64,000 bases of DNA, from contig CABUSR010000001.1 in the NCBI GenBank assembly GCA_902494245.1, forward strand, positions 1 through 64,000, read 5' to 3'. A program made the position numbers and the translations under genes. This DNA is from an uncultured Collinsella sp. (GTDB lineage: Bacteria; Actinomycetota; Coriobacteriia; Coriobacteriales; Coriobacteriaceae). The notes beneath the pieces were generated by a model, which saw only the letters and a list, made by a program, of their open reading frames with translations, did no database searches and was not told the origin of the DNA. Of this stretch, positions 27,390 through 36,273 are shown piece after piece (within the stretch, counting starts at the first letter, position 1; each line of letters begins with the position of its first letter).

Positions 27390-28256
27390 CTACTGGGTAT
27401 CTACGTAAAGGTCGAACCCGCCCTGCGGTGTGGTGTCGACCGTGTCGGGCGCCTGTGAGTTAAAGTTCACGGGAACCATGCGCTTTGAGGCGCGGAAGCG
27501 CGTGCCGTCGGTGGCGACGGGCGGTTCATCGACCGTGAGCTCGTAGTCGCCAGGCTTGAGCTCGATGCCGTCACCAGCGGAATTGACGTATTGATACTCG
27601 TCAATCGTCTGCCCTTTGAGCGTGCGCCCCACGATGTGGATGAGCATTTGGCTGTCGCCGCGCGCGGTGTCCCACGTCGCGCCGTCCTTGACCTCGACCG
27701 ACACATGTACCGAGCGCGTGCGGCCGAGCGATTGCTCGACAGACATCTCGACCTTGGCGGCGTCTTTTCGCTGCTGCTCGACATGGCTCCAGACGTTTCC
27801 AATTACCGAGCAGGCGATAACGCCGGCCATAAAGGCGATAAGGATGGGGCCGAGCGGCGAGCGGCGTCCTGCATCTTCCTCGCGAGACAGATTGGGGCGA
27901 CGTGTGGGTGCGGGCGCCTGAGCGCCCTGCGAGGGCACGTCGAGAATGCTGAAGGATGCCGTGCTGTCGGGATCGATAGTGTGGCGCGGCTGCGGGGTCT
28001 TTGCCGGCGAGATCGACATGTCGGCTGGCTCGTCGAGCGTGGCCGTAGCGTCGGCCTTGGCCTCGTCTGCCTCGGCCTGGGCCCAAGCTTGTTCGAAGGT
28101 CAGGGGCTCGACGGGGTCGAGGGCGGCGTCCGAGTCGGCGGCGGCGTTGCCGGTCTCGTCCTCGTCGCTCGACACGTCACGCGGCGCGGGCTCGTCCCAC
28201 CCCTCGTCCGGAGCCTCACCCTCGCTATACCACCATTCAAAGTTATCGATATCCAT
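27390..28256 (-). CDS. Hypothetical single-pass membrane protein
   Basis: I do not recognise a family. The 288-residue protein has an acidic, probably disordered cytoplasmic part (residues 1-135, beginning DNFEWWYSEGEAPDEGWDEP), one membrane helix (about 141-162, GPILIAFMAGVIACSVIGNVW) and an extracellular part of about 120 residues with beta-strand character. The outer part could be a sensor or a protein-interaction domain. It is divergent from the MFS gene at 28518. Confidence 0.75.
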   Translation of the reverse strand: MDIDNFEWWYSEGEAPDEGWDEPAPRDVSSDEDETGNAAADSDAALDPVEPLTFEQAWAQAEADEAKADATATLDEPADMSISPAKTPQPRHTIDPDSTASFSILDVPSQGAQAPAPTRRPNLSREEDAGRRSPLGPILIAFMAGVIACSVIGNVWSHVEQQRKDAAKVEMSVEQSLGRTRSVHVSVEVKDGATWDTARGDSQMLIHIVGRTLKGQTIDEYQYVNSAGDGIELKPGDYELTVDEPPVATDGTRFRASKRMVPVNFNSQAPDTVDTTPQGGFDLYVDTQ

Positions 28257-28342
28257 ACGGGGCGCCCCTTAGGCCTCGCAAATAAACACTCGCTAGTCTT
28301 ATACCCCCAGACGACACCGAAGCTCACCCGCGCCGGACACGA

Positions 28343-28407
28343 AAACCGTCACAACATTCGACGCTTTTCCTCGTTTTCGAGATTTTCATCGAATGTTGTG
28401 ATGGTTT
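28343..28407. repeat. Inverted repeat with 19-bp arms upstream of the MFS gene
   Basis: AAACCGTCACAACATTCGA (28343-28361) pairs with 28389-28407 with one mismatch; the 27-base loop contains CTCGTTTTCGAG, which can also pair. It lies between divergent genes and could be a hairpin or an operator. Confidence 0.6.
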
Positions 28408-28427
28408 GGGCGACTGGCCGGCAGCGC

Positions 28428-28460
28428 AATGTGACAAAGGGACTGCCCCTTTGTCACATT
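28428..28460. repeat. CAAAGGGAC palindrome, copy 1
   Basis: AATGTGACAAAGGG and CCCTTTGTCACATT form a 14-bp perfect stem around ACTGC. Related palindromes are at 39598-39629, 50467-50504 and 52956-52990, all intergenic. Confidence 0.75.
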
Positions 28461-28517
28461 CTGTTAGAGTTGCAGGGATTGAATCCCGCTTATCAATGCG
28501 ACATTGGAGTGACAACC

Positions 28518-29759
28518 TTGATCGCCGCAACCACGCCTAAAAGTAAGTCAACCGCCGCCGCGCTCTCCCCTGCGCGCACCAAGCTCTGCCTGGCGCTGCT
28601 CGTGCTGTTGGGATTCTCGCTCGGCTGCTCCGAGTTCGTGGTCATCGGCATCGAAAGTGACTTGGCAACGGAACTCGGCGTATCGCTTGCCACCGCAGGC
28701 CAACTTATTAGCGTGTTCGCACTGGTCTACGCTATCGCGACGCCGGTGCTCGCGCTCAGCACGGGGCGTTTTCGCCGCTACCAGCTGCTCGTGTGCTACA
28801 GCATCGTCTTTGTGCTCGGCAACCTGGTCATGGCGTTGGCGCCCAACTTCCAGGTGCTCTTTATCTCGCGCATTGTCCTGGGCTCCGTCTCGGGCGCACT
28901 GCTCGCCGTAGGCGTGACGTACATCCCTGAGCTTCTGTCCCCGCAGCAAACTTCGCTTGCCATCTCGGTAGTGTACGGTGCGTTTTCCGTGGCGATGGTC
29001 TTTGTGACCTCGATTGGCAAATATGTGGCCGACACGCTCGATTGGCACGTGGCCATGTACGGCACGCTGGCCTTTGCCGTTTTGATCTGCGGAGCGCTCG
29101 TGGCGTTTATGCCGCGCGCCGGGCAAACCGACGAGCCTGCCACCTTTCGCGAGCAGGCGGGTCTGCTGCGCGAGCCGAGCATCATCACTGGCATGCTCAT
29201 CTTCTTGTTTGGCGTGGGGTCGGTCTATGTGTTCTACGGCTACGTGACGCCTTATCTTGAGCAGGTGCTGGGCATGGGCACGGTCGAAGCCAGTACCACG
29301 CTTATGGCCTACGGCGTGTTCTGCCTGGTCTCGAACATCCTGGGCGGATGGATCGATGCGCGCTTTGGCATGAAGGCGCTGCTTGTGACGTTTGTGCTGC
29401 AGGCGGCGGCATTGTTTGGGCTGTTTGCCGTAGGCGCTGCCATGCCGCTCGCACTTGTCTTTGTCTTTAGCCTGGCGATGCTCATGTACCTGTTCTCGGT
29501 GTCGTGCATCACGCACTTTATGGACGTGGCACGCAGCCGCCACCCCAAGTCGATGGTGCTCGCGAGCTCGGTAGAACCCATGGCGTTTAATGTCGGCATT
29601 TCGTTTGGCACCGCGGTGGGCGGCGCCGTGGTAAGCGGAGCTGGCATTGCCTACGTTGGCGCGGTCGGTGCCGTGTTCTCGCTTGTGGCCTGGGCGCTCA
29701 CGCTGGTGACGATTAAGTTGGCTCGCTGGGAGCGCAAGCGGGCGAGGGCGCAGGCGTAG
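28518..29759 (+). CDS. MFS transporter, DHA1/AraJ-like efflux family
   Basis: The 413-residue protein has 12 predicted membrane helices. The first helix contains the LGFSLGCSEFVVIGI segment and the second-third loop STGRFRRYQLL, typical of the AraJ/YdhP/NepI-like branch that exports sugars, nucleosides or drugs. I choose the TTG at 28518, which has GGAG eight bases upstream, as start; a GTG at 28509 is the alternative. Longer reading frames upstream cross the hairpins and are not real. The phosphatase gene follows 45 bases downstream. Confidence 0.85.
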   Translation: MIAATTPKSKSTAAALSPARTKLCLALLVLLGFSLGCSEFVVIGIESDLATELGVSLATAGQLISVFALVYAIATPVLALSTGRFRRYQLLVCYSIVFVLGNLVMALAPNFQVLFISRIVLGSVSGALLAVGVTYIPELLSPQQTSLAISVVYGAFSVAMVFVTSIGKYVADTLDWHVAMYGTLAFAVLICGALVAFMPRAGQTDEPATFREQAGLLREPSIITGMLIFLFGVGSVYVFYGYVTPYLEQVLGMGTVEASTTLMAYGVFCLVSNILGGWIDARFGMKALLVTFVLQAAALFGLFAVGAAMPLALVFVFSLAMLMYLFSVSCITHFMDVARSRHPKSMVLASSVEPMAFNVGISFGTAVGGAVVSGAGIAYVGAVGAVFSLVAWALTLVTIKLARWERKRARAQA

Positions 29760-29804
29760 ATGCGATACTCGAGCTCGATGATGGCGATCGAAAGGAAACC
29801 GCAT

Positions 29805-30251
29805 ATGCAACGTGTACTGTTTATCTGCCATGGGAATATCTGCCGCTCGACGATGGCTGAGTCCGTGTTTACCGAGCTGGTGCGCCGCGCTGGACGCGAG
29901 GCGGAGTTTGTCATTGATTCCGCTGCAACGTCGACCGAGGAGATCGGCAATCCGCCGCATCGTGGCACCGTTGCCAAGCTGCGTGAAGTCGGGATTCCCG
30001 TCGTTGCGCACCGCGCCCGCCAGGTGCGTCGCGCAGAGTATGGTAACTGGGACCACATTGTCTATATGGATGCCGAGAACGCGCGAGGTCTGCGTCGCAT
30101 TTTTGGCAGCGACCCCGATGGCAAGATCTCGCGCCTGCTCGATTGGACCGATCGCCCCGGCGACGTGGCCGATCCCTGGTACACCGGCAACTTCGATGCC
30201 ACCTACCGCGATGTGCTCGCCGGCTGCACGGCCATGCTCGAGCAGTTATAG
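29805..30251 (+). CDS. Low-molecular-weight protein-tyrosine phosphatase
   Basis: The 148-residue protein has the P-loop C-H-G-N-I-C-R-S at residues 8-15 (nucleophilic Cys8, Arg14) and the general acid aspartate in VADPWYTG. Such enzymes remove phosphate from tyrosine kinases and exported targets that control polysaccharide synthesis or host interaction. The start at 29805 follows GAAAGGAA. It is likely co-transcribed with the MFS gene; the functional link is unclear. Confidence 0.92.
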   Translation: MQRVLFICHGNICRSTMAESVFTELVRRAGREAEFVIDSAATSTEEIGNPPHRGTVAKLREVGIPVVAHRARQVRRAEYGNWDHIVYMDAENARGLRRIFGSDPDGKISRLLDWTDRPGDVADPWYTGNFDATYRDVLAGCTAMLEQL

Positions 30252-30296
30252 GCAAGCGAGCACGCGGACGCACGTGCCACGCCATCGGCATAAAAC

Positions 30297-30360
30297 GAGC
30301 GTGGATGATCTCCCACTTTGAGCGTTCAAGCGCGCTCTAAACGGGAGAAAATCCACGCTC
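30297..30360. terminator. Long bidirectional hairpin between convergent genes
   Basis: GAGCGTGGAT and ATCCACGCTC, then TCTCCC and GGGAGA, form a long stem with one internal loop around 26 bases. It lies between the phosphatase stop (30251, plus) and the stop at 30363 (minus) and probably ends both transcripts, although T-runs are weak. Confidence 0.55.
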
Positions 30361-30362
30361 AA

Positions 30363-30692
30363 CTACTCGTCGACGATCTCGGCGAGCCAGACGTTCAGCG
30401 TATCGACCTCGGGGCAGCAGAACTTTGCCGTACCAGGCTCGTTGCCGGGCACGGTTCCGCCATAGCGCAAGATATCGATATAGGGAAAGCCCACATGGCA
30501 GGCCATGGCGCACATCTTGCCGCGATCTCGGTCGAAGTCAAAAACGTCGCCCGGCTTGTGCCCGTGATGGCAGCGGCATGTGCCCAACTGGTCCACGCAA
30601 CTCACGCGGATACGTGGACGCTTTCCACGCGGCGCGCCGAGCGGCTTGCCCCCGCCCGCAGGCCTGGCGCCGTTCTCGCCAGCGTTACTCAT
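30363..30692 (-). CDS. TIGR04076-like small cysteine-rich protein
   Basis: The 109-residue protein resembles the small family called TIGR04076, seen in anaerobes and of unknown function: a cysteine-containing N-terminus (SCVDQLGTCRC), HKPGDVFDFD, a CAMAC pair followed by PYIDILRYGG, and a final KFCCPE segment. Six or seven cysteines suggest metal or redox binding (inference). The start overlaps the end of the pyridoxamine kinase gene by eight bases, so the two are translationally coupled. Confidence 0.7.
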   Translation of the reverse strand: MSNAGENGARPAGGGKPLGAPRGKRPRIRVSCVDQLGTCRCHHGHKPGDVFDFDRDRGKMCAMACHVGFPYIDILRYGGTVPGNEPGTAKFCCPEVDTLNVWLAEIVDE

Positions 30693-31509
30693 GGTCGATC
30701 ACATCCAGGCAGGCCTCGATGGGAAGGCCGGCCGACTTGTCCTCTTGGTCGGCATTGCGCTCGATAAGCTCCGCTACCACGCGCATGGCATCGCTCGTCG
30801 CGCGCTGAAGGCTCCAACCGGCCATAACGCGGCCGACGAGCACCGCCGAAAACGTGTCGCCCGTGCCCGGGAAATACACCGGAATGAGCTCAAAGGGAAT
30901 CGTGAAGTAATCCCCCGCTACATGGTCGTAACCGATAACCGCGTTCGTGCCATTGACCACGGCGCTCGTAATGACCACCGACTTGGCACCCAGCTCGCGC
31001 ACGGCGTCCACAAGGGCGCGGCCCTCGTCGGGCGTGATTTGCTCGGCGATAGGCGTATCGGTGAGCAGGCATGCCTCGGTATAGTTGGGCACCGCGTAGT
31101 CTGCGCACTCCAGCAGATGCCGCATAAGGCCAATCGTGGACTCGGGCACGCCCGCATAGAGCTTGCCGTTGTCGCCCATGATGGGGTCGACGAACACCTT
31201 GGTACCCTTTTGCGCGCGACGGTGGCAGAAGTCCGAAATGATGCGCGTCTCTTCCTCGGTCACGATAAAGCCGGTAGAGATGGCGTCGAACTCAAAGCCG
31301 AGCTCCTCCCAGATGGCGAGGCTCTGGCGCACGTACTCGGTGGTGTCGTGGATGTAGAACTTGGGATAGTTGAGCGTATCGGACACCAACGCCGTCGGCA
31401 GGTTGTGGATGCGGTAGCCCATGTGCGACAGCACCGGCAGCATGGCGGAAAGCGCGACCTTGCCGTAGCCGCACATATCGTTGATCAGCAGCAGCTGAGT
31501 GTTCTTCAT
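30685..31509 (-). CDS. Pyridoxal/pyridoxamine kinase
   Basis: Ribokinase-family vitamin B6 kinase of 274 residues, supplying pyridoxal or pyridoxamine phosphate. Visible are LLINDMCGYGKVALSAMLPVLS, TGFIVTEEE, FVDPIMGDNG and the anion-hole and catalytic-base region FPGTGDTFSAVLVGR, where the GTGD aspartate is the base. The start at 31509 follows AAGGGAGACC. It overlaps the TIGR04076-like gene. Confidence 0.9.
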   Translation of the reverse strand: MKNTQLLLINDMCGYGKVALSAMLPVLSHMGYRIHNLPTALVSDTLNYPKFYIHDTTEYVRQSLAIWEELGFEFDAISTGFIVTEEETRIISDFCHRRAQKGTKVFVDPIMGDNGKLYAGVPESTIGLMRHLLECADYAVPNYTEACLLTDTPIAEQITPDEGRALVDAVRELGAKSVVITSAVVNGTNAVIGYDHVAGDYFTIPFELIPVYFPGTGDTFSAVLVGRVMAGWSLQRATSDAMRVVAELIERNADQEDKSAGLPIEACLDVIDHE

Positions 31510-31637
31510 GAGGGTCTCCCTTGGTTCGGGCACGGCGCGGCAGCGCCACCGTGCGACTAAGTGTAGCGCAGGAGGCGTTGTGGGCGGTCGCCAGGGTCGC
31601 GAAGAGCGCATTGTTGCGGAAAGGTTTCGGAAATGGG

Positions 31638-31739
31638 GGGCATAGGCCTTGTGGCCATGCCCGACGATTGAACGTCAGATTGCCGCTTAGGAACGCTTGC
31701 AGCGTCGAGCGGTTACGGCGTTTGGTAAAGCGCCGTAAC
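31638..31739. repeat. Two-hairpin dispersed motif, copy D
   Basis: Hairpin 2 (31638-31662) is GGGCAT-A-GGCC / GGCC-ATGCCC with a TTGT loop and the same bulge position. The linker keeps TTGAACGTCAGATTG and GCAGCGTC. Hairpin 1 (31712-31739) is GTTACGGCG... with the GGTA loop. This copy lies upstream of both the kinase and the marR promoter, so the motif is not always at gene ends. Confidence 0.65.
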
Positions 31740-31756
31740 TTAATAAGTTTGGTACC

Positions 31757-31785
31757 TTGACATTCATTTCTCATGCTCCTAGATT
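31757..31785 (+). promoter_or_regulatory. Promoter of the marR-ABC exporter operon
   Basis: TTGACA (31757-31762) and TAGATT (31780-31785) are 17 bases apart. The consensus -35 box and correct spacing make this one of the clearest promoters in the window. It lies 55 bases upstream of the marR start. Confidence 0.75.
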
Positions 31786-31826
31786 GGTTAGGCACAAAAC
31801 AATTCCACTACCTAACTAAAGAAAGG
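31786..31826 (+). promoter_or_regulatory. Candidate MarR operator
   Basis: GGTTAGG and CCTAACT-type half-sites (TGGTTAGG ... ACCTAACTA) form an interrupted inverted repeat directly downstream of the -10 box. A repressor bound here would block initiation, fitting autoregulation by the adjacent MarR protein. Confidence 0.5.
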
Positions 31827-31840
31827 AGCAACACTAATTC

Positions 31841-32347
31841 ATGTGCGATGAACCTCTTAACCTTTGTTCGCACGAGCCCGACGGCGACCCGTCACAGCCG
31901 GCGGATGCACCCGAAGCGGTTAGCTCAGAAGACAAGCTTGCCAAGCGCATCCTCAATGGCCTGGGCTTTTGCGGCCATTACATGCATTTTCATGGCGGAG
32001 GCGTGTCCGGCAAGGCGCCCATCATCTGCCTGCTGGCCAAGCAACCCGGCGGCGAGATGTCGCAGCAGGAACTCGGCATGCACTTTGACCTCAAGCCGGG
32101 GTCGCTTTCCGAGATCCTGTCCAAGCTCGAGCTCAACGGCCTCATCGAGCGCAGCCGTAACCCCAAGGATCGACGGCAGCTCACCATTCGCCTGACCGAA
32201 ACCGGCCGGGAAAACGCCCGCATCGACCAGGCGGCCCGCATCCGCTTTAGAGAGCAAGCCTTTAGTGCCCTCACTCACGACGAGCGCGAGCAGCTCGCCG
32301 AAATGCTCGATAAAATCCGTGTAACCTGGGAGGAACTGGATGATTAA
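31841..32347 (+). CDS. MarR-family transcriptional regulator
   Basis: The 168-residue protein has a central winged helix (MSQQELGMHFDLKPGSLSEILSKLELNGLIERSRNPKDRRQ) with the wing motif DRRQLTIRLTETG, and flanking dimerisation helices. The N-terminal 30 residues are an unrelated polar extension. It overlaps the first exporter gene by eight bases, so it most likely controls the exporter in response to a ligand. AAAGGAG lies 12 bases upstream of the ATG. Confidence 0.9.
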   Translation: MCDEPLNLCSHEPDGDPSQPADAPEAVSSEDKLAKRILNGLGFCGHYMHFHGGGVSGKAPIICLLAKQPGGEMSQQELGMHFDLKPGSLSEILSKLELNGLIERSRNPKDRRQLTIRLTETGRENARIDQAARIRFREQAFSALTHDEREQLAEMLDKIRVTWEELDD

Positions 32348-34154
32348 AACCCTTATGGGCAGCATCCGCGACTATATAAAAGTCACCGTTGCCACGCCGT
32401 TGCTCGTGCTTGGCGAGGTGCTCTGCGAGATGCTGATTCCATTTATCACCGCCAACCTGATCGATGCCATCAAAGACGGCGCCACCGTGGCCGAGATGCT
32501 TCCCACCGCGGGCTTTTTGGTGCTCATCGCGCTGACATCGCTTGCTTTTGGCGCCGCTGCCGGCGTCACCTGCAGCCATGCGAGCTGCGGCTTCGCTAAG
32601 AACCTGCGTCACGACCTGTTCTACAAGATCCAGACGTTCAGCTTTGCCAACATCGATGAGTTCTCGAGCTCCTCGCTCGTCACGCGCCTGACCACCGATA
32701 TCAACAACGTGCAGCAGGCCTTTATGATGATCATCCGTATCGCCGTGCGCGCGCCGCTGGTACTGATCTTCGCCTTTACCATGGCATTTATCATGGGCGG
32801 CAGCGTCGCCATGGTCTACCTGGTCATCATTCCACTGCTGGGCTTTGGGCTGTTCTTTATCATCTTTAAGGTGCGCCCCATCTTCTCGCGCGTGTTCCAC
32901 AAGTACGACGCCCTTAACGAGTCCGTCGAGGAAAACGTCACCGGCATGCGCGTAGTTAAGAGCTATGTGCGCGAAGACTTTGAGAAGGAGAAGTTCGCGA
33001 CCGCCGCACGCGACGTCCAGATGGACTTCACCCGCGCCGAGAAGCTGCTCGCCTTTAACAACCCCATGATGAACATCTGCGTCAACGGCGCGTTTGTCGT
33101 CATCATCTACCTGGGCTCCAAGCTCATCATCACGAGCCAGGGAACGCTGTTCGACGTGGGCCAGCTCTCCTCGATCTTTACCTATGGCTTCCAGATTCTG
33201 ATGAGTCTGATGCAGTTGTCGATGATCTTTGTCATGGTGACCATGGCCGACGAATCGGCACACCGCATTACCGAGGTGTTGGCCGCCGAGCCCACGATCG
33301 CCGATCCCGCCGAGCCCGTGCTCGAGGTTGCCGACGGCTCCATCGACTTTGACCACGTGAGCTTTAAGTACTCCGCGCATGCGAAGCGCCAGGCGCTCGA
33401 CGATATCGACCTGCACATTAAGAGCGGCGAGACCATCGGCATCATCGGCGGCACCGGCTCGGCCAAGTCCACGCTTGTAAACCTCATCGCCCGCCTGTAC
33501 GACGCCACCGAAGGCACCGTGCGCGTGGGCGGCGTGGATGTGCGCGACTACGACTTGGACGCCCTGCGCCACCAAGTGGCCATGGTATTGCAGAAAAACG
33601 TGCTGTTTAGCGGCACGATTGCCGAGAACCTGCGTTGGGGCGACCCGAACGCCACCGACGAAGAGGTCCGCGAGGCGGCACATCTGGCCTGCGCCGACGA
33701 GTTTGTCGACGGCTTCCCCAAGGGCTATGACACCTGGATCGAACAGGGCGGCTCCAATGTTTCCGGCGGTCAGAAGCAGCGCCTGTGCATTGCGCGTGCC
33801 CTGCTGCGTCGCCCCAAGATCTTAATCCTGGACGACTCCACCAGCGCCGTCGACACCAAGACCGACGCCAAGATCCGCGCAGGGCTGGCAAGCTATCTGC
33901 CCAACACGACCAAGCTCATCATCGCCCAGCGCATTAGCTCCGTGCAGGATGCAGACCGCATCATCGTCATGGAGGGCGGCCGCATCGCGCAGATCGGCAA
34001 CCACGATGAGCTGCTCAAGACGAGCGAGATCTACCGCGAGACCTTTACCTCGCAGAACAAGATGTCTGCCGAGGGCGAAGAGGCCGTCGAAGCCGACACC
34101 GAGGCATCCGCAACGCAAGCTCAGACCCAGGAAGGAGGCGAGGCACATGAGTAA
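32340..34154 (+). CDS. ABC exporter half-transporter with degenerate ATPase site
   Basis: Six membrane helices (residues about 15-300) are followed by an ATPase domain. Walker A reads GGTGSAKST, with alanine for the usual glycine, and Walker B ends LDDSTSAVD, with aspartate where the catalytic glutamate is usual. The signature NVSGGQKQR and the REGULAR dimer motifs are present, but the switch position reads AQRISSV, with glutamine instead of histidine. Together these show a non-canonical site, as in TM287 or BmrC of heterodimeric exporters. 604 residues with a charged C-terminal tail. Overlaps marR and the next gene by eight bases each. Confidence 0.92.
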   Translation: MIKTLMGSIRDYIKVTVATPLLVLGEVLCEMLIPFITANLIDAIKDGATVAEMLPTAGFLVLIALTSLAFGAAAGVTCSHASCGFAKNLRHDLFYKIQTFSFANIDEFSSSSLVTRLTTDINNVQQAFMMIIRIAVRAPLVLIFAFTMAFIMGGSVAMVYLVIIPLLGFGLFFIIFKVRPIFSRVFHKYDALNESVEENVTGMRVVKSYVREDFEKEKFATAARDVQMDFTRAEKLLAFNNPMMNICVNGAFVVIIYLGSKLIITSQGTLFDVGQLSSIFTYGFQILMSLMQLSMIFVMVTMADESAHRITEVLAAEPTIADPAEPVLEVADGSIDFDHVSFKYSAHAKRQALDDIDLHIKSGETIGIIGGTGSAKSTLVNLIARLYDATEGTVRVGGVDVRDYDLDALRHQVAMVLQKNVLFSGTIAENLRWGDPNATDEEVREAAHLACADEFVDGFPKGYDTWIEQGGSNVSGGQKQRLCIARALLRRPKILILDDSTSAVDTKTDAKIRAGLASYLPNTTKLIIAQRISSVQDADRIIVMEGGRIAQIGNHDELLKTSEIYRETFTSQNKMSAEGEEAVEADTEASATQAQTQEGGEAHE

Positions 34155-36066
34155 GGCAACGACCGCCGAGCGCGCGCTCAACCGCAAGGGTGGCACCATG
34201 TCGCGCCTCATCAAGACGCTCTTTGGCTTCTACCCCGTGCTTTTGCCCCTCGTCGTCGTCGGCGTGGTGCTCTGCGCCATCATCAACTCCATCGGCGCGA
34301 CCTTCCTTCAGAGCGCCCTGCAGATTATTAGCGAATCGTGGCAGTCGGGCGATTGGGAAGCCGCGCAGCCCAAGATCGCACAGCTCGTGACCACCCTCGC
34401 CTGCATCTACGGCGTCGGCATCCTGTCCTCGCTGTTCTGGAACCGCGCCATGGCCATCGTCACGCAGGGCTCGCTCGAGAAGCTGCGCGAGAAGATGTTC
34501 AACCGCATGCAGGACCTGCCGATCCGCTACTTCGACACGCACCAGCGCGGCGACATCATGAGCCACTACACCAACGACATCGACACGCTGCGCCAGATGA
34601 TCAGCCAGTCGCTGCCCAACCTGCTCATGACGGTCATCGTCATCGTCACGGTGTTCTTTATCATGCTGTACTACAGCGTGTGGATGTGCCTGGTCATTGT
34701 GGCAGGCGTCGCCTTTATGACCTTTATGACCAAGCTGCTCGGCTCCAACTCCGCGCGTTTCTTTATTGCGCAGCAGACCGAGCTCGGCGTGGTCGAGGGC
34801 CATATCGAGGAAGTCATGAACGGCCAGAAGGTCGTCAAGGCGTTCTGCCACGAGTCTGCCGCCGAGGCCGATTTTGACGAGCGCAACGAAAAGCTCTTCG
34901 AGGTCTCGCAGAAGGCCAACATGTACGCCAACATCCTCATGCCCATCCTAATGAACCTGGGCAACCTGCTCTACGTGCTGGTCGCACTGGCCGGCGGCAT
35001 TTTCCTGGCGCTGGGCGTGCCCAACCTGAGCATCTCGGGCATGGCGCTGTCCATCGCCGTCGTGGTGCCGTTTCTCAACATGACCAAGCAGTTCTGTGGA
35101 CAGATCGGTCAGATCTCGCAGCAGATCAACGCCGTGGTCATGGGCCTCGCCGGCGCCGACCGTATCTTTGAGCTCATCGACGAGGAGCCCGAAGCCGACG
35201 AAGGCTATGTGACGCTCGTCAACGCTCAGGTGAACCCCGACACCTGGCAGCTCGAGGAGGCCGACCACCACACCGGCATGTGGGCGTGGAAACATCCGCA
35301 CCGCGCAACCGGCGAGATCGAGTACGTGCCGCTGCGCGGCGACCTGGTCATGGACAACGTCGACTTTGGCTACACGCCCGACCACGAGGTGCTGCACGGC
35401 GTGTCCGTGTACGCCAAGCCGGGTCAGAAGGTCGCGTTTGTCGGCGCCACCGGTGCCGGTAAGACGACCATCACCAACCTCATCAACCGCTTCTACGACA
35501 TCGCCGACGGCAAGATCCGCTACGACGGCATCAACGTCAACAAGATCCGCAAGGCCGACCTGCGCCGCTCGCTGGGCGTCGTGCTACAGGACGTGAACCT
35601 GTTCACCGGCACTGTGATGGATAACATCCGCTACGGCAACCTGGACGCTACCGACGAGGAGTGCATCGCGGCGGCCAAGCTCGCGGGCGCGGACGACTTT
35701 ATCACCCGCCTGCCCGACGGCTACGACACCATGCTCACCGGCAACGGCGCACAGCTGTCGCAGGGCCAGCGCCAGCTGATCTCGATCGCACGCGCCGCCG
35801 TCGCCGATCCGCCGGCGATGATTCTGGACGAGGCCACGTCGAGCATTGACACCCGCACCGAGGCCATCGTGCAGGCGGGCATGGACAAGCTCATGGAGGG
35901 CCGCACGACGTTTGTCATCGCGCACCGCCTGTCCACCGTGCGCAACTCCGACGCAATCATCTGTCTGGACCACGGCCGCATCATCGAGCGTGGCAACCAC
36001 GACGAGCTGATCGCCAAGCGCGGATATTACTATCAGCTGTACACGGGTGCGTTTGAGCTCGAGTAG
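34147..36066 (+). CDS. ABC exporter half-transporter with canonical ATPase site
   Basis: Partner of the preceding gene, 639 residues. Six membrane helices, then Walker A VGATGAGKTT, signature LSQGQRQ, Walker B MILDEATSSID with the catalytic glutamate, and the switch histidine in IAHRLSTV. A segment of about 45 residues between the membrane part and the ATPase domain (TLVNAQVNPDTWQLEEADHHTGMW) is longer than usual. The start at 34147 follows AAGGAGG. The pair would form a TM287/288-type heterodimeric multidrug or lipid exporter. Confidence 0.93.
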   Translation: MSKATTAERALNRKGGTMSRLIKTLFGFYPVLLPLVVVGVVLCAIINSIGATFLQSALQIISESWQSGDWEAAQPKIAQLVTTLACIYGVGILSSLFWNRAMAIVTQGSLEKLREKMFNRMQDLPIRYFDTHQRGDIMSHYTNDIDTLRQMISQSLPNLLMTVIVIVTVFFIMLYYSVWMCLVIVAGVAFMTFMTKLLGSNSARFFIAQQTELGVVEGHIEEVMNGQKVVKAFCHESAAEADFDERNEKLFEVSQKANMYANILMPILMNLGNLLYVLVALAGGIFLALGVPNLSISGMALSIAVVVPFLNMTKQFCGQIGQISQQINAVVMGLAGADRIFELIDEEPEADEGYVTLVNAQVNPDTWQLEEADHHTGMWAWKHPHRATGEIEYVPLRGDLVMDNVDFGYTPDHEVLHGVSVYAKPGQKVAFVGATGAGKTTITNLINRFYDIADGKIRYDGINVNKIRKADLRRSLGVVLQDVNLFTGTVMDNIRYGNLDATDEECIAAAKLAGADDFITRLPDGYDTMLTGNGAQLSQGQRQLISIARAAVADPPAMILDEATSSIDTRTEAIVQAGMDKLMEGRTTFVIAHRLSTVRNSDAIICLDHGRIIERGNHDELIAKRGYYYQLYTGAFELE

Positions 36067-36081
36067 GTAGGTTTGTTCCAC

Positions 36082-36187
36082 GGAGGTCTCCCAGGCGGGC
36101 CGGGGTGTAACCTCCGTGCTCAAACATTCTCGCTTCGCTGCGAAACTGCGCGCGGAAGTTACACCCCGGCCCGCCTGGGAGACCTCC
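36082..36187. repeat. Perfect 30-bp inverted repeat around a 46-base core
   Basis: Positions 36082-36111 (starting GGAGGTCTCCCAGGCGGGCC) are the exact reverse complement of 36158-36187. The core 36112-36157 contains TCGCTTCGCTGCGA. The whole could fold into a single hairpin with a 30-bp stem. It lies 15 bases past the stop of the exporter gene and before its terminator. Confidence 0.85.
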
Positions 36188-36229
36188 TGTGCGCAATCAA
36201 CCCGTCATTAAAACAGAATAAAAGTTGGT

Positions 36230-36263
36230 GAGGCCCTGGCCGTTTGGCCAGGGCCTCGTTTTG
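36230..36263 (+). terminator. Terminator of the marR-ABC operon
   Basis: A perfect 12-bp stem GAGGCCCTGGCC / GGCCAGGGCCTC with a GTTT loop is followed by GTTTTGT. It lies between the plus-strand exporter and the end of the minus-strand LysR gene. Confidence 0.85.
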
Positions 36264-36273
36264 TAAGGATGAG

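Noticed and set aside
27591..28517. A long 5' extension of the MFS gene
   Set aside because: The frame crosses two hairpins and the neighbouring gene; the protein family begins near the TTG at 28518, which has a ribosome site.
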